DNA from: Acidimicrobiales bacterium
GTDB lineage: Bacteria; Actinomycetota; Acidimicrobiia; Acidimicrobiales; SZUA-35
DNA: 58,012 nucleotides
Reading direction: 5' to 3'
NCBI GenBank assembly: GCA_024638815.1
Contig: JAHEJM010000013.1
Location: 1-58,012, forward strand
The first letter of the stretch is position 1. Each line of letters opens with the position of its first letter. Made by a program: the position numbers and the translations under genes. Shown here one piece after another: positions 24,955 through 33,519 of this stretch. The notes under the pieces were generated by a model. It saw nothing but the letters and a program-made list of their open reading frames with translations, made no database searches and had not been told where the DNA came from.

Positions 24955-26438
24955 CCGGCCCGGCGTCGTCGGCCGAGCGATTCGACGTGATCGTCGTCGG
25001 CGCCGGGGCCTGCGGCTGTGTTTTGGCCCGGCGTCTGGCCGAGGTCGGGCTTCGGACGGTCTTGCTGGAGGAAGGGCCTCCGGGTCCGTTGCCTCCGGCC
25101 CTGGCACGGGGACACATCGGGGCCGGGCCCGAGAGCGCCCCCGACTGGTTCCGGACATCGGCCGAGGTATCGACCACGGACGGTGGGCCTCGCATCCCGT
25201 ACCTCCAGGGCCGGGGCATGGGGGGTGGATCGGCGGTCAACGGCATGGTGCTGTCGGCCGGGACCGAGACCGACTACACCAGCTGGAGTCGACGGCTCGA
25301 TGACGGCAAGCCACCACGGCTCGGCATCGAACGGTGGTTGCAGCGGGCGCTCGACCGGCTCCGACCGGAAACGAGCCGACCCGGTCCCGTGGCCGAGGCC
25401 TTCGACCGGGTGGTGGGGGACCGTTGGGGACTCGTTCACGGCCCGAACTCGTCGGTGCTCGGCGGTCGGGGTCTCCTCCCGGTGGCCGTCGCCCGCCGGA
25501 ACCGCAACCGATTGACGGCGGCCAACGCCTATCTCGAGATTCCGGTGCTCGTCAGACCCCGGACGGCGGTACGGCGACTCGACCACGGGAGCGCACGGAT
25601 CACCGGGGTCATCACCACCTCCGGAGACCGGCTGAGGGCCGATCACGTGGTGCTGTGTGCCGGGCCCCTCCAGTCGCCGGCGGTGCTGATGAGGTCCGGC
25701 CTGGTCGGCGGCACCGGCACCGAAGCGAGCCGGTCATCCATCAGCTGGCGAGGCTTGGACCATCCGGCCATCGGCCTTGGCTTCGACTGGCCTTCGTCCG
25801 CCCACACCCCATCGACCATCGCCGAGGTTCGGCGCCTGGCCCGAGGTCACGTCGGCTCGGGGCCGCGGGCCGTCGATATCACGGTTCAGATCATGGGTCC
25901 GTTCCCCGCCCCCACCGGGTTGACGGGTCTGGTTCTGGCCATGACCGAACCGATGGGGGCGCCGGTCGAGGTGGCGGTGTCGGTCGACGGACCGGCCACC
26001 ATCGGCCGCCGATGGCTGCATCCCGCCCAACCCGAACGGGTCGGCATGACCCCTTGGCTCGTGAGGGAGCTGGTCCACGTGGCCAACGCCCTGGTGACCG
26101 AGCTCCACCCCGGCCCGGATCATGATGGAACCGCTGCCTACATCGACGACATCGGCAGCCCGGCGGCCACCCTGGTCGAGCAGTCCGACGATGGCATCAA
26201 GGCCTGGATGGAACGCCGTCCCGCACCCCTGTACCACCTGGCCGGCACACTAACCGAGTCGACCGACATCGTTCGGCTCGATCCTGACCAACCGGGTTCG
26301 ATCGACGGCGTGGCCGGCCTGACCATCGCCGACAGCTCCACCATGCCTGGCCTGGTCGGCGGCGGTGTCCAGCTGGCGGCCATGGCTTGGGCCGAATTCG
26401 TGGCCCAGGATCTTGTCGATCGACTGACCGACCAATGA
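24951..26438 (+). CDS. GMC-family FAD-dependent oxidoreductase
   Basis: 495 aa. An N-terminal Rossmann motif (VVGAGACGCVLARRL) binds FAD, followed by the GMC signature GRGMGGGSAVNGM near residue 85 and VVLCAGPLQSPAVLM. The C-terminal block LYHLAGTLTES and VAGLTIADSSTMPGLVGGG carries the catalytic His and closes the FAD site. GMC enzymes oxidise alcohols or sugars. The protein is shorter than many members. It is translationally coupled to a membrane protein and a HAD protein, which may define a small surface or carbohydrate-modification module; this is inference. Confidence 0.82.
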   Translation: MTGPASSAERFDVIVVGAGACGCVLARRLAEVGLRTVLLEEGPPGPLPPALARGHIGAGPESAPDWFRTSAEVSTTDGGPRIPYLQGRGMGGGSAVNGMVLSAGTETDYTSWSRRLDDGKPPRLGIERWLQRALDRLRPETSRPGPVAEAFDRVVGDRWGLVHGPNSSVLGGRGLLPVAVARRNRNRLTAANAYLEIPVLVRPRTAVRRLDHGSARITGVITTSGDRLRADHVVLCAGPLQSPAVLMRSGLVGGTGTEASRSSISWRGLDHPAIGLGFDWPSSAHTPSTIAEVRRLARGHVGSGPRAVDITVQIMGPFPAPTGLTGLVLAMTEPMGAPVEVAVSVDGPATIGRRWLHPAQPERVGMTPWLVRELVHVANALVTELHPGPDHDGTAAYIDDIGSPAATLVEQSDDGIKAWMERRPAPLYHLAGTLTESTDIVRLDPDQPGSIDGVAGLTIADSSTMPGLVGGGVQLAAMAWAEFVAQDLVDRLTDQ

Positions 26439-26506
26439 ACGACGGTGCCGGGATCGAGGCCGGATGATGACCCACGCCGGCTCACCGCCGGATCGGGGTT
26501 GAGTCG

Positions 26507-26992
26507 CTACCGATCGACGCAGTTCTCACACAAGCCGACCAGATCGACTCGATGGTGGTCGGTGGTGAAGCGATGACGCCGAGCCGCTTCGGCCAGCGCC
26601 TGGTCGAGCTGTCGCTCCACATCCGAGGGCAGGCTGACATCGGTGATGGCGCCGCAGCCGCGGCAGACCAGATGATGATGGTGGTGACCGGTGATCTCTT
26701 CTGTCAGTTCGAACCGGGCGTGGTCATCGGTGGTCACGATGCGATGGACCACGCCGGCCTCTTCGAGAACGACCAGGCTCCGATAGGTCGAACTCTGGGC
26801 CAGGGCGTGGTCATGGTTCAGGATCTCGGCGATGGTCGACGGTCCGCAGTGCAGCAGGGCACCGACCACGAGGCGCCGGTTCCTGGTGTAGCGCTGGCTG
26901 AACACCTGCAGCTTGGCCGCAGCCAGCTGATGGACGTCATCATCGTCGAACCCGGCAGAAAGCAGCGGGATCCCATCGCCCTCGAGTGCCAT
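26507..26992 (-). CDS. Fur-family transcriptional regulator
   Basis: 161 aa. The winged-helix part contains RNRRLVVGALLHCGPSTIAEI and AQSSTYRSLVVLEEAGVVHRI. The metal-binding half has the His cluster TGHHHHHLVCRGCG and a second Cys pair CENC, giving the structural CxxC...CxxC zinc site of Zur/Fur types. Divergent from the Bax-inhibitor-like gene. The sensed metal cannot be decided; the extended His run (five consecutive) and structural zinc site resemble Zur. Confidence 0.85.
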   Translation of the reverse strand: MALEGDGIPLLSAGFDDDDVHQLAAAKLQVFSQRYTRNRRLVVGALLHCGPSTIAEILNHDHALAQSSTYRSLVVLEEAGVVHRIVTTDDHARFELTEEITGHHHHHLVCRGCGAITDVSLPSDVERQLDQALAEAARRHRFTTDHHRVDLVGLCENCVDR

Positions 26993-27211
26993 TCATCCAC
27001 CCTACTGCCCGATTCCGGGCCGGCCGATTCCCGCCGGGTCGTTCTTGCACGGTTGTCGTCAGTGTCCGGGCCTCATCGTCATACACTGGGTAAGGGAACG
27101 ACGTGAGTCCACGCGCCGAAACGCTGTGATATCACGTTGGCCCTCGACGACATTGGTCGTCGTCCGAATGTCTGACCGTCGGGATCTCGACGGTGGAAGG
27201 AAGCACAAGAT

Positions 27212-27919
27212 ATGGAATCCATCCAGGCTCCGATGACTCCGGTCATTCAAGCCGACGAGGCCACCAGGATCACGTTTCTGGTTCGGGTCTACCAGCACCT
27301 GGCGCTGGCCGTCGCAGCCTTCATCGGCTTCGAAACGGTGCTGTTCACCCTGGGTGTCGCCGAGGCCTTCTACAACTTCCTGGCCACCACCGGTGGTATG
27401 GCCTGGCTGCTGATTCTCGGTGGCTTCGCCATCGTCAGCGCCATTGCTTCCCGATCGGCCCACCAGCTCGGAAACATGAGTGCCCAGTACGGGGCGCTGT
27501 TCGCCATGGCGCTGGCCGAGGCCGTCATCTTCGCCCCGTTCCTCTATCTGGTCTTCAACAGTGGTGACGGGGGTACGCTCACCGTGGCATCGGCCGCGGC
27601 GGTGACCGGGCTCGGGTTCGCCGCACTCTCCATGGTGGCCATGGTGACCAAGCGGGACCTGTCACCACTCCGTCCCCTGCTGCTGTGGGGTGGGATCGCC
27701 GCCATCGGTCTCATCGTCGCCGCCACCCTGTTCGGCTTCCAACTCGGTGCCATCTTCTCGGTGGCCATGGTCGGGCTGGCCGGCGCATCCATCCTCTACC
27801 AGACCCAGGCCATCATCCGCCAGTACCCGGAGTGGGCCTACGTCGGGGCCGCAGTGTCGCTGTTCGGCTCACTGATGATGATGTTCTGGTACATCCTCCG
27901 ACTGTTCGCCCGGGACTGA
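27212..27919 (+). CDS. Bax inhibitor-1/YccA-like membrane protein
   Basis: 235 aa with seven predicted helices. It has the BI-1 family pattern: a cytosolic N-terminus with FLVRVYQHLALAVAAFIGFE, paired helices, and LVFNSGDGG in the middle. The C-terminal part includes SILYQTQAIIRQYPEWAYVGAAVSL and ends FWYILRLFARD; the conserved acidic residues of the pH-sensitive leak are not obvious. Function in bacteria is unclear (calcium leak or FtsH partner). The ATG at 27212 follows GGAAGGAAG. A strong terminator follows. Confidence 0.85.
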   Translation: MESIQAPMTPVIQADEATRITFLVRVYQHLALAVAAFIGFETVLFTLGVAEAFYNFLATTGGMAWLLILGGFAIVSAIASRSAHQLGNMSAQYGALFAMALAEAVIFAPFLYLVFNSGDGGTLTVASAAAVTGLGFAALSMVAMVTKRDLSPLRPLLLWGGIAAIGLIVAATLFGFQLGAIFSVAMVGLAGASILYQTQAIIRQYPEWAYVGAAVSLFGSLMMMFWYILRLFARD

Positions 27920-27997
27920 CCGAGCCCGTCGATCGGCGACTTCGAGAGAGTAGTCGCATCGAGATGGTACCTGGATCGGCGGTGGCCGATCCGTGAT

Positions 27998-28024
27998 CGA
28001 ACCGGCCCAACATGGGCCGGTTCG
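27998..28024 (+). terminator. Rho-independent terminator after the Bax inhibitor-like gene
   Basis: CGAACCGGCCCA (27998-28009) and TGGGCCGGTTCG (28013-28024) form a perfect 12-bp stem with the loop ACA, followed by TCGTTTCTCC. It lies 78 bases past the stop codon. Confidence 0.85.
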
Positions 28025-28173
28025 TCGTTTCTCCTGCCCGCTCCATCGGACGGCGGATCGGGCAGCGGCCCGATGGTAAAGACACGACAAACATGGCGGG
28101 CCATGATCGCGGACATCCATCCGACTGGGTAACATTGCCCACGCCTACTCGTCGGGTTCGCGACCATGGCCCG

Positions 28174-29298
28174 ATGAGATGACTTCTGCGTTGGTTGGCC
28201 GTCGTCGCAGCACTTGCGTTCGCCGCCGTGGTGGTCCTCCTCGGCTTGGACTCGGGTGAGGGGATGCGCCTTTCCGCCATCACCGCCGCTCCCGATGTCG
28301 ACGCCGGCGACTTCGAGCCGTCCACCGGACGCCAGGATCAGGTCGATTCGGGGGAACGACCGCCATCGGTGGGCGAGAGGCTGGTGCCGCCCGCAGTCGA
28401 CCGGATGTGGAACTCGGCGACGTCGACGGTGAGGCCATTGTCATGGATTCGGCGTCCGAAGCCCGAACCGATCGGGTGGATCCGGGCGCCGGCTTCTCCT
28501 CAATCTTGTCGAAGGAACCGACCGACAACCTAGGCTCGGCCACTCCCGAGTCGACGTCAACCCGGGCGCGACCATCGACTCCGGGCCCCTTGGTCGCCCG
28601 GGGGTCGGAAGCGGTCGGAACCGGCCGGCACCGTCGAGTCGCCCGACCGATGGTGACCGTGCCCGGTCCACGACGCCTTCCAGCGACAGCTCGGCCCCAT
28701 CACATCGGCAACGACTACGACATCAACTACGGCATCCACTACATCCTCATCCTCGGCGACGACCTCGACCACCGGCACCACCTCGAGTTCGAATCGGGGA
28801 AACGTGGTGTGGGAGGAGAACTTCGATCAGCTGAACACCGATCGGTGGCAGCCGGAGCAGTCCAGCTATGGCGACGGTAACGGCGAACGGCAGTGCTACC
28901 GACCGGAGAACGTCACGGTGGCGGGAGGCAAACTGATCCTGACCGCCCGGCACGAAACCTACAGCTGTCCCCGAACCGGCACCAGGACTGTCACCTCCGG
29001 CATGGTTCGCAGCCGGGGTCTGAGCTTCTCGCCCGGCCAGGCCATCGAGTTCCGGGTCAAGCTGACCCCGGCCGATCCCGATGACCAGGCCGGTCTGTGG
29101 CCGGCGGTGTGGGCCTCGAGCCGGACAGGCGACGGGTGGCCCCGCGGCGGCGAGATGGACTGGCTGGAGGTCATGACGGCCGAGAATCCTCGGCGCTCCA
29201 TGCACAGCATCCATTACGCCGATCCGTCGGCTGACCATGCACTGAAGCACCGCGGAGCCTACTCGACGGCTACTGCAGCGATGATGCTGAGTCTCTGA
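28174..29298 (+). pseudogene. Decayed secreted GH16 beta-glucanase
   Basis: The pieces of one secreted enzyme lie in three frames. First, ATG-AGA-TGA then LLRWLAVVAALAFAAVVVLLG, a signal or anchor helix with a nonsense codon at position 3. Second, a polar and Pro/Ser-rich segment in shifted frames. Third, from about 28706, a Ser/Thr linker running into a GH16 domain (VVWEENFDQLNTDRW, LTARHETYSC, FRVKLTPADPDDQAGLWPAVW) with the catalytic motif GGEMDWLEV (E-x-D-x-x-E). The domain ends at a TGA (29296-29298) about halfway, without the C-terminal jellyroll strands. At least three lesions make it a pseudogene, unless sequencing errors are involved. Confidence 0.7.
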
Positions 29299-29349
29299 AC
29301 GATCTCCGTTTCCGGCCGGGATCGGTGTCGGTCGGGTCGGACCCGACTC

Positions 29350-29379
29350 TCGACACCCCTGACGGCGGTGGTCTATACT
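29350..29379 (+). promoter_or_regulatory. Sigma70-like promoter for the OmpA/BON operon
   Basis: TCGACA (29350-29355) and TATACT (29374-29379) with an 18-bp spacer. It would give a leader of about 145 bases before the ATG at 29532, which has CAGGGAG nine bases upstream. Confidence 0.5.
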
Positions 29380-29531
29380 CCGCCCGGGCCGAGGCGGGAC
29401 GCCGGCTTGTGGCGAGCCGAGGCGACGAGCAATCATCAACATGCGGTGTGGCCAGGTCGCGACCTTTTCTCGCCCTCGCCCGTCGGCATAGCTGCAGAGT
29501 CGGGATCTTCAGGTAGCGCCAGGGAGACATC

Positions 29532-30629
29532 ATGAACGATCTACGAAAGTGGTGGTGGGTGCCCGTGCTCGGGGCGCTCCTCTGCGGCGGGATCACTGCG
29601 TTGCTCGTTACAAGCGGGGTTGCCGGGCGGGTCGAGGACGGGGCGGTGGCCGCTCTGGAAGCAGCCGGTCTCGACACCGGCGTGGACTATGTCGGCGTCG
29701 ACGGTCTCAGCGGCATCGGGCGGGACGGCGTCAATGTCGTGCTGGAGGGACCGGCAGCCGATGAGGCGGCTGCCGTCGAGGCGGTGTCGGCCCGGTCCGA
29801 GGTCGATGAGGTTGTGTACCGGGTGGTCGAGAGCGATGCCACAGGCGGCCTCGGGGCCGATGACGGCGAACCGGACCTTGACGCGTCGGATGATGTTGCT
29901 GCCCCCACCGCCGAAGACGCGGCGGATGAAGCCGGTGACGGCGACCGGCAGACCGAGGCGGCGGCGCCGGCACCGATGGCGGTGGCCGCCGTGGTGGGCG
30001 CAGACGAGATGGTACTCTCCGGCCAGGTTCCGGATGAAGCCGCCCGAGACGCTCTGGTGATCGCGGCCGTCGCCCAGTACGGCGAGGAGGCGGTAACCGA
30101 GGAGTTGGAGATTGCCGCCGAGGCGGTGACCGCCGACGGTGGCACCCTCACGGTCTCGGGCGAGGCGTCAACCGAGGCCGAGCGGGCGGAGTTGCTCGAC
30201 CGTGCCGAAGCGGTTGCCGTGGCCGGAGGCCTCGACCTGGTCGACGGGGTGACGGTCCGAAGCGTCGAGCAGTCGCTGAACGACCTGTTCGAGCTGGACC
30301 CGATCGAGTTCGACACGGCCCGGGCCACGATCCGGGACGGTTCGACTCCCACGTTGGATGCCGCCGCTGAACTCATCAACGCCAACCCTGACGCCGGGCC
30401 GCTTCTCGTCGTCGGTCACACCGACAGCGACGGCTCGACCCGTACAAATCAAGCCCTGAGCGAGGCTCGGGCTGCAGCGGTGGTCGACTATCTGGTCACC
30501 ACCGGCAGTGTCGAACCCGAGCGGTTGGAAGCCGAAGGCCGGGGCGAATCCGAACTTCTGGTGGATCCGGACATCACTCCGGAGGACAGGCAACGTAACC
30601 GGCGGATCGAATGGGAGCTTCTCTCATGA
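29532..30629 (+). CDS. BON + OmpA domain envelope protein (ArfA-like)
   Basis: 365 aa. One N-terminal helix (residues 9-30) anchors it. Then come BON-like regions, about 35-100 and 150-240, separated by an acidic Asp/Ala-rich linker (about 103-140). A C-terminal OmpA-like peptidoglycan-binding domain follows: IEFDTARATIRDGSTPTLD, VVGHTDSDGSTRTNQALSEARA and PEDRQRNRRIEWELL. The layout matches ArfA/Rv0899 of Mycobacterium tuberculosis. It probably tethers cytoplasmic membrane to cell wall. The next gene starts 55 bases later on the same strand and is likely a partner. Confidence 0.82.
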   Translation: MNDLRKWWWVPVLGALLCGGITALLVTSGVAGRVEDGAVAALEAAGLDTGVDYVGVDGLSGIGRDGVNVVLEGPAADEAAAVEAVSARSEVDEVVYRVVESDATGGLGADDGEPDLDASDDVAAPTAEDAADEAGDGDRQTEAAAPAPMAVAAVVGADEMVLSGQVPDEAARDALVIAAVAQYGEEAVTEELEIAAEAVTADGGTLTVSGEASTEAERAELLDRAEAVAVAGGLDLVDGVTVRSVEQSLNDLFELDPIEFDTARATIRDGSTPTLDAAAELINANPDAGPLLVVGHTDSDGSTRTNQALSEARAAAVVDYLVTTGSVEPERLEAEGRGESELLVDPDITPEDRQRNRRIEWELLS

Positions 30630-30684
30630 CCGGTCTCGGCGCAGAACTCGTAGGAACTCGATCTAGCAAGGGAGCGAAGTAGAG

Positions 30685-32418
30685 ATGGGTTGGCTTTTCG
30701 GAACGATTGCGCTGGCGTTGCTGCTCTGCTTCGTACTCGGGCTCATCCTGGGATTGCTGTGGTGGCTGTGGCGCCGCCGGGGCGAGAGTGCAGAATTCGA
30801 GCGACGTCGCCTGGAGGCCGAGGCCGAGGCCGACCGTCTACGGTTGCGGGTCAACTCGCTCACGCAGGTGGAGGCAAAGGCGGAGGAGCTGCGAGCCGAG
30901 TTGGACGAGGTCCGGCTCACCGTCAATCGGGTTCCGACGCTGGAGTCCGCCATGCAAAGCTTCAAGTCGAAGGCCGACCTCGTGCCCGACCTGGAGCAGC
31001 AGGTGATACGCCTGCGGAAGCGGGCCGATCGGGCCGATGAACTCGAATCCGAGCTGGCCTCGCTTCGAGCTGAGGCCGGCAAGGTGCCCGACCTGGAAGC
31101 GACGATCGTCGACCTGCGGGCAGATGCCGATCGGGCCACGACTTTGGAGACGCAGATGGTCGCTCTTCGCGGCAAGGCCGATCAGGTCGACGGTCTACGT
31201 GTGGAGCTGGAGGGGGTGCGGATCGAGGCGGCCAAGGTCGGCGATCTCGACAGCCGGGTCTCCGAGCTCAACATCGAATTGGACGAATCCCGGGAGCTGG
31301 CCGGACTCGTGAACGGGCTCGAGGTCGAACTCTCGGAGGCCAAGGCCGAGACGGCGCGCCTCGCCGGGCTCGAGGCCGAGATCGCCTCGCTGCGGGGCGG
31401 GCTGGAAACGACCCGTGGGGAACTGGCCTCGGCCCGGGCCGAGGCGGCGGAGCTGGAAAGGCGCAACAAGGAGATCCAGACCCTCACCGCACGAGTCGGT
31501 GATGTGGAGTCCAGCCGGCACCAGGCGGCGTCTCGAGCCCTGGAGGCGGGCAAGCTGGCCGAGGATCTGAGATCTCGACTGGCTGCGGCCGAGAAGACGG
31601 CGGCCCTGGTCCCGGAGCGGGACCGCACCATCGATGACCTTCGGGCACGTCTCGAGGTAGCCCAGGAGGTGGCTCGTCAGGCCGACCAGGCGTCCATGGC
31701 GTCAGAGGCGACCGAGGGGGTGGAGGCGGTCAACGTGATGGGCGGGACCGGATCGGCGGCGAAGGCCGAGCCCTCCCGGGCGTCGTGGCAAACAGGCATC
31801 ACGGATCTGGGCACGCCGGGGGCCGATCATCGTGACGATCTCAAGCGGATTCGCGGCATAGGTCCGGTCATGGAGAAGACGCTGAACAGTTTCGGTATCC
31901 AGACCTGGGAGCAGGTGGCGGCCTTCACTCCCGAAGACGTGGCCGAAGTAAGCGAGGTCATCGACGCGTTCCCCGGTCGCATCGAGCGCGACGACTGGAT
32001 CGGCGGGGCGCAACGGTTGCTCGATCAGGGCCACGTACCGGGAGAGGACACCTCGGCAGGAGAGACCAAGCCCACAAAGAAGGAGACGGGGGACAACAGG
32101 GGTGAGGTTCCGTCGTGGGCCGAGGGCACGACCAGCCTCGGTACCCCGGGAGCCGCCCACAAGGACGACCTCAAGGTGGTGAATGGCATCGGTCCGGTCA
32201 TGGAGAAGACGCTGAACGGTTTCGGTATTCAGACCTGGGAGCAGCTGGCGGCGTTCGAGAAGGCCGACATCGACAAGGTCACTGAGGCCATCGACGCCTT
32301 CCCCGGCCGCATCGAGCGTGACCGGTGGGTGCCTCAGGCCAAGGATCTGATCGAACGGTTCCCGCTTCGCACCCCCTATGACCGGCCGACCCGGAAGACC
32401 TATCTGAACGAGGTCTGA
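30685..32418 (+). CDS. Membrane-anchored coiled-coil protein with duplicated HhH domains
   Basis: 577 aa. One helix (residues 5-27) is followed by a long coiled coil to about residue 345, made of repeats such as V/LPDLE...LRADADRA and rich in Glu, Ala and Arg. Two copies of a helix-hairpin-helix unit lie near residues 380-450 and 490-560; each reads DDLK-x5-GIGPVMEKTLN, then FGIQTWEQ and AFPGRIERD. The copies match closely at DNA level with a 330-bp period. These units resemble the COG3743 predicted flap-endonuclease-like HhH domain, which usually occurs in non-nuclease proteins. Role unknown; perhaps it links envelope and nucleoid together with the OmpA protein. Confidence 0.7.
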   Translation: MGWLFGTIALALLLCFVLGLILGLLWWLWRRRGESAEFERRRLEAEAEADRLRLRVNSLTQVEAKAEELRAELDEVRLTVNRVPTLESAMQSFKSKADLVPDLEQQVIRLRKRADRADELESELASLRAEAGKVPDLEATIVDLRADADRATTLETQMVALRGKADQVDGLRVELEGVRIEAAKVGDLDSRVSELNIELDESRELAGLVNGLEVELSEAKAETARLAGLEAEIASLRGGLETTRGELASARAEAAELERRNKEIQTLTARVGDVESSRHQAASRALEAGKLAEDLRSRLAAAEKTAALVPERDRTIDDLRARLEVAQEVARQADQASMASEATEGVEAVNVMGGTGSAAKAEPSRASWQTGITDLGTPGADHRDDLKRIRGIGPVMEKTLNSFGIQTWEQVAAFTPEDVAEVSEVIDAFPGRIERDDWIGGAQRLLDQGHVPGEDTSAGETKPTKKETGDNRGEVPSWAEGTTSLGTPGAAHKDDLKVVNGIGPVMEKTLNGFGIQTWEQLAAFEKADIDKVTEAIDAFPGRIERDRWVPQAKDLIERFPLRTPYDRPTRKTYLNEV

Positions 32419-32478
32419 CGCCGGCCCGGTCGTTCGGCTCAGGCGACCCCTCGAACGTCGGTCAGGAATGGCCGCCGA

Positions 32479-33396
32479 TCACGACCGGTAGTCGTAGAAG
32501 CCGCGCCCGGTTTTGCGGCCGAGCAGTCCGGCCTCGACCATGCGGGCCAGCAGAGGTGGGGGAGCGTACAGTTGTTCCTTGAACTCGTCGTACAGCGATT
32601 CGGCGACGGCCATCGTCGTGTCCAGACCGATGAGATCGGTCAGGGCCAGCGGGCCCATGGGATGGGCGCAGCCGGTGACCATACCCTCGTCGATGTCCTC
32701 CTTGGAGGCGAAACCCGACTCGAACATGCGGATCGCCGACAGTAGGTAGGGAATCAGCAGTGCGTTGACGATGAACCCGGCCCGGTCCTTCGATTTGATG
32801 ACCCGCTTGCCCAGGGTTCGACCGGCATACCGCTCGGCCACGTCCTGGGTGTGGTCCGACGTGTGGAGGGAGGTCACCAGTTCCACCAGGTGGAGCACGG
32901 GGACCGGATTGAAGAAGTGGATACCGATCACCGATTCGGGCCGGCCCGTGGCCATGGCCAGTTTCATGATCGGGATCGAGGAGGTGTTGGAGGCCAGGAC
33001 GGCGTCATCGCCCTCGACGATCTTGTCCAGGGATCGGAACAGCTCGATCTTGGCCGGTTCGTCCTCGACGATGGCCTCGATCACGAGTTGCCGATCGGCC
33101 AGTTCCTCGAGCTGGTGGGTCACCGTGATGCGATCGAGGGCCGCCGCCCCGTCGCTGTCGCTCAGCTTGCCGCTGTTCATGGCCCGGTCCAACGACTTGG
33201 CGATCCGGGCCCGACCGGCCTCTGCCGCCTCCGGGGTCGCCTCCGCCACCACCACATCGAGGCCGGCTCGGGCCGACACCTCGGCGATGCCCGATCCCAT
33301 CAACCCGGCTCCGACGACACCAACCCGCTGGATGGGGTCGGCTTCTCCGGCAGGGGCGGATCCTGACGCGTCGGCACTGGTTGTCGCACTGGTCAT
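32479..33396 (-). CDS. 3-hydroxybutyryl-CoA / 3-hydroxyacyl-CoA dehydrogenase
   Basis: 305 aa. NAD-binding Rossmann start VGVVGAGLMGSGIAEVSARA, then ASNTSSIPI and the catalytic GIHFFNPVPVLHLVELV (His). The C-terminal dimerisation domain has KDRAGFIVNALLIPYL and ALTDLIGLDTTMAV, and ends GRKTGRGFYDY. It oxidises (S)-3-hydroxyacyl-CoA to the 3-keto form in fatty-acid or butyrate metabolism, in the cytoplasm. A single-domain enzyme of normal length (about 290 aa) with a 20-residue N-terminal tail. The ATG at 33396 is used. Divergent from the decarboxylase gene. Confidence 0.9.
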   Translation of the reverse strand: MTSATTSADASGSAPAGEADPIQRVGVVGAGLMGSGIAEVSARAGLDVVVAEATPEAAEAGRARIAKSLDRAMNSGKLSDSDGAAALDRITVTHQLEELADRQLVIEAIVEDEPAKIELFRSLDKIVEGDDAVLASNTSSIPIMKLAMATGRPESVIGIHFFNPVPVLHLVELVTSLHTSDHTQDVAERYAGRTLGKRVIKSKDRAGFIVNALLIPYLLSAIRMFESGFASKEDIDEGMVTGCAHPMGPLALTDLIGLDTTMAVAESLYDEFKEQLYAPPPLLARMVEAGLLGRKTGRGFYDYRS

Positions 33397-33519
33397 GGGC
33401 CAACAGTGCCCGTTTCCGCTCACGGTTTCCAACCACGCCGTCGATTTCCCATGGTGGTCGGTCGGGCCATGGCGCCCGAACCACCGGGCCGAGCGTGCCG
33501 TCGGGATAGATTGAGCCCG

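Noticed and set aside
28180..28182. TGA at codon 3 of the GH16 gene as a third selenocysteine codon
   Set aside because: It lies in the signal peptide, where no catalytic Cys exists, and the gene has other frame lesions; a nonsense mutation is more likely.
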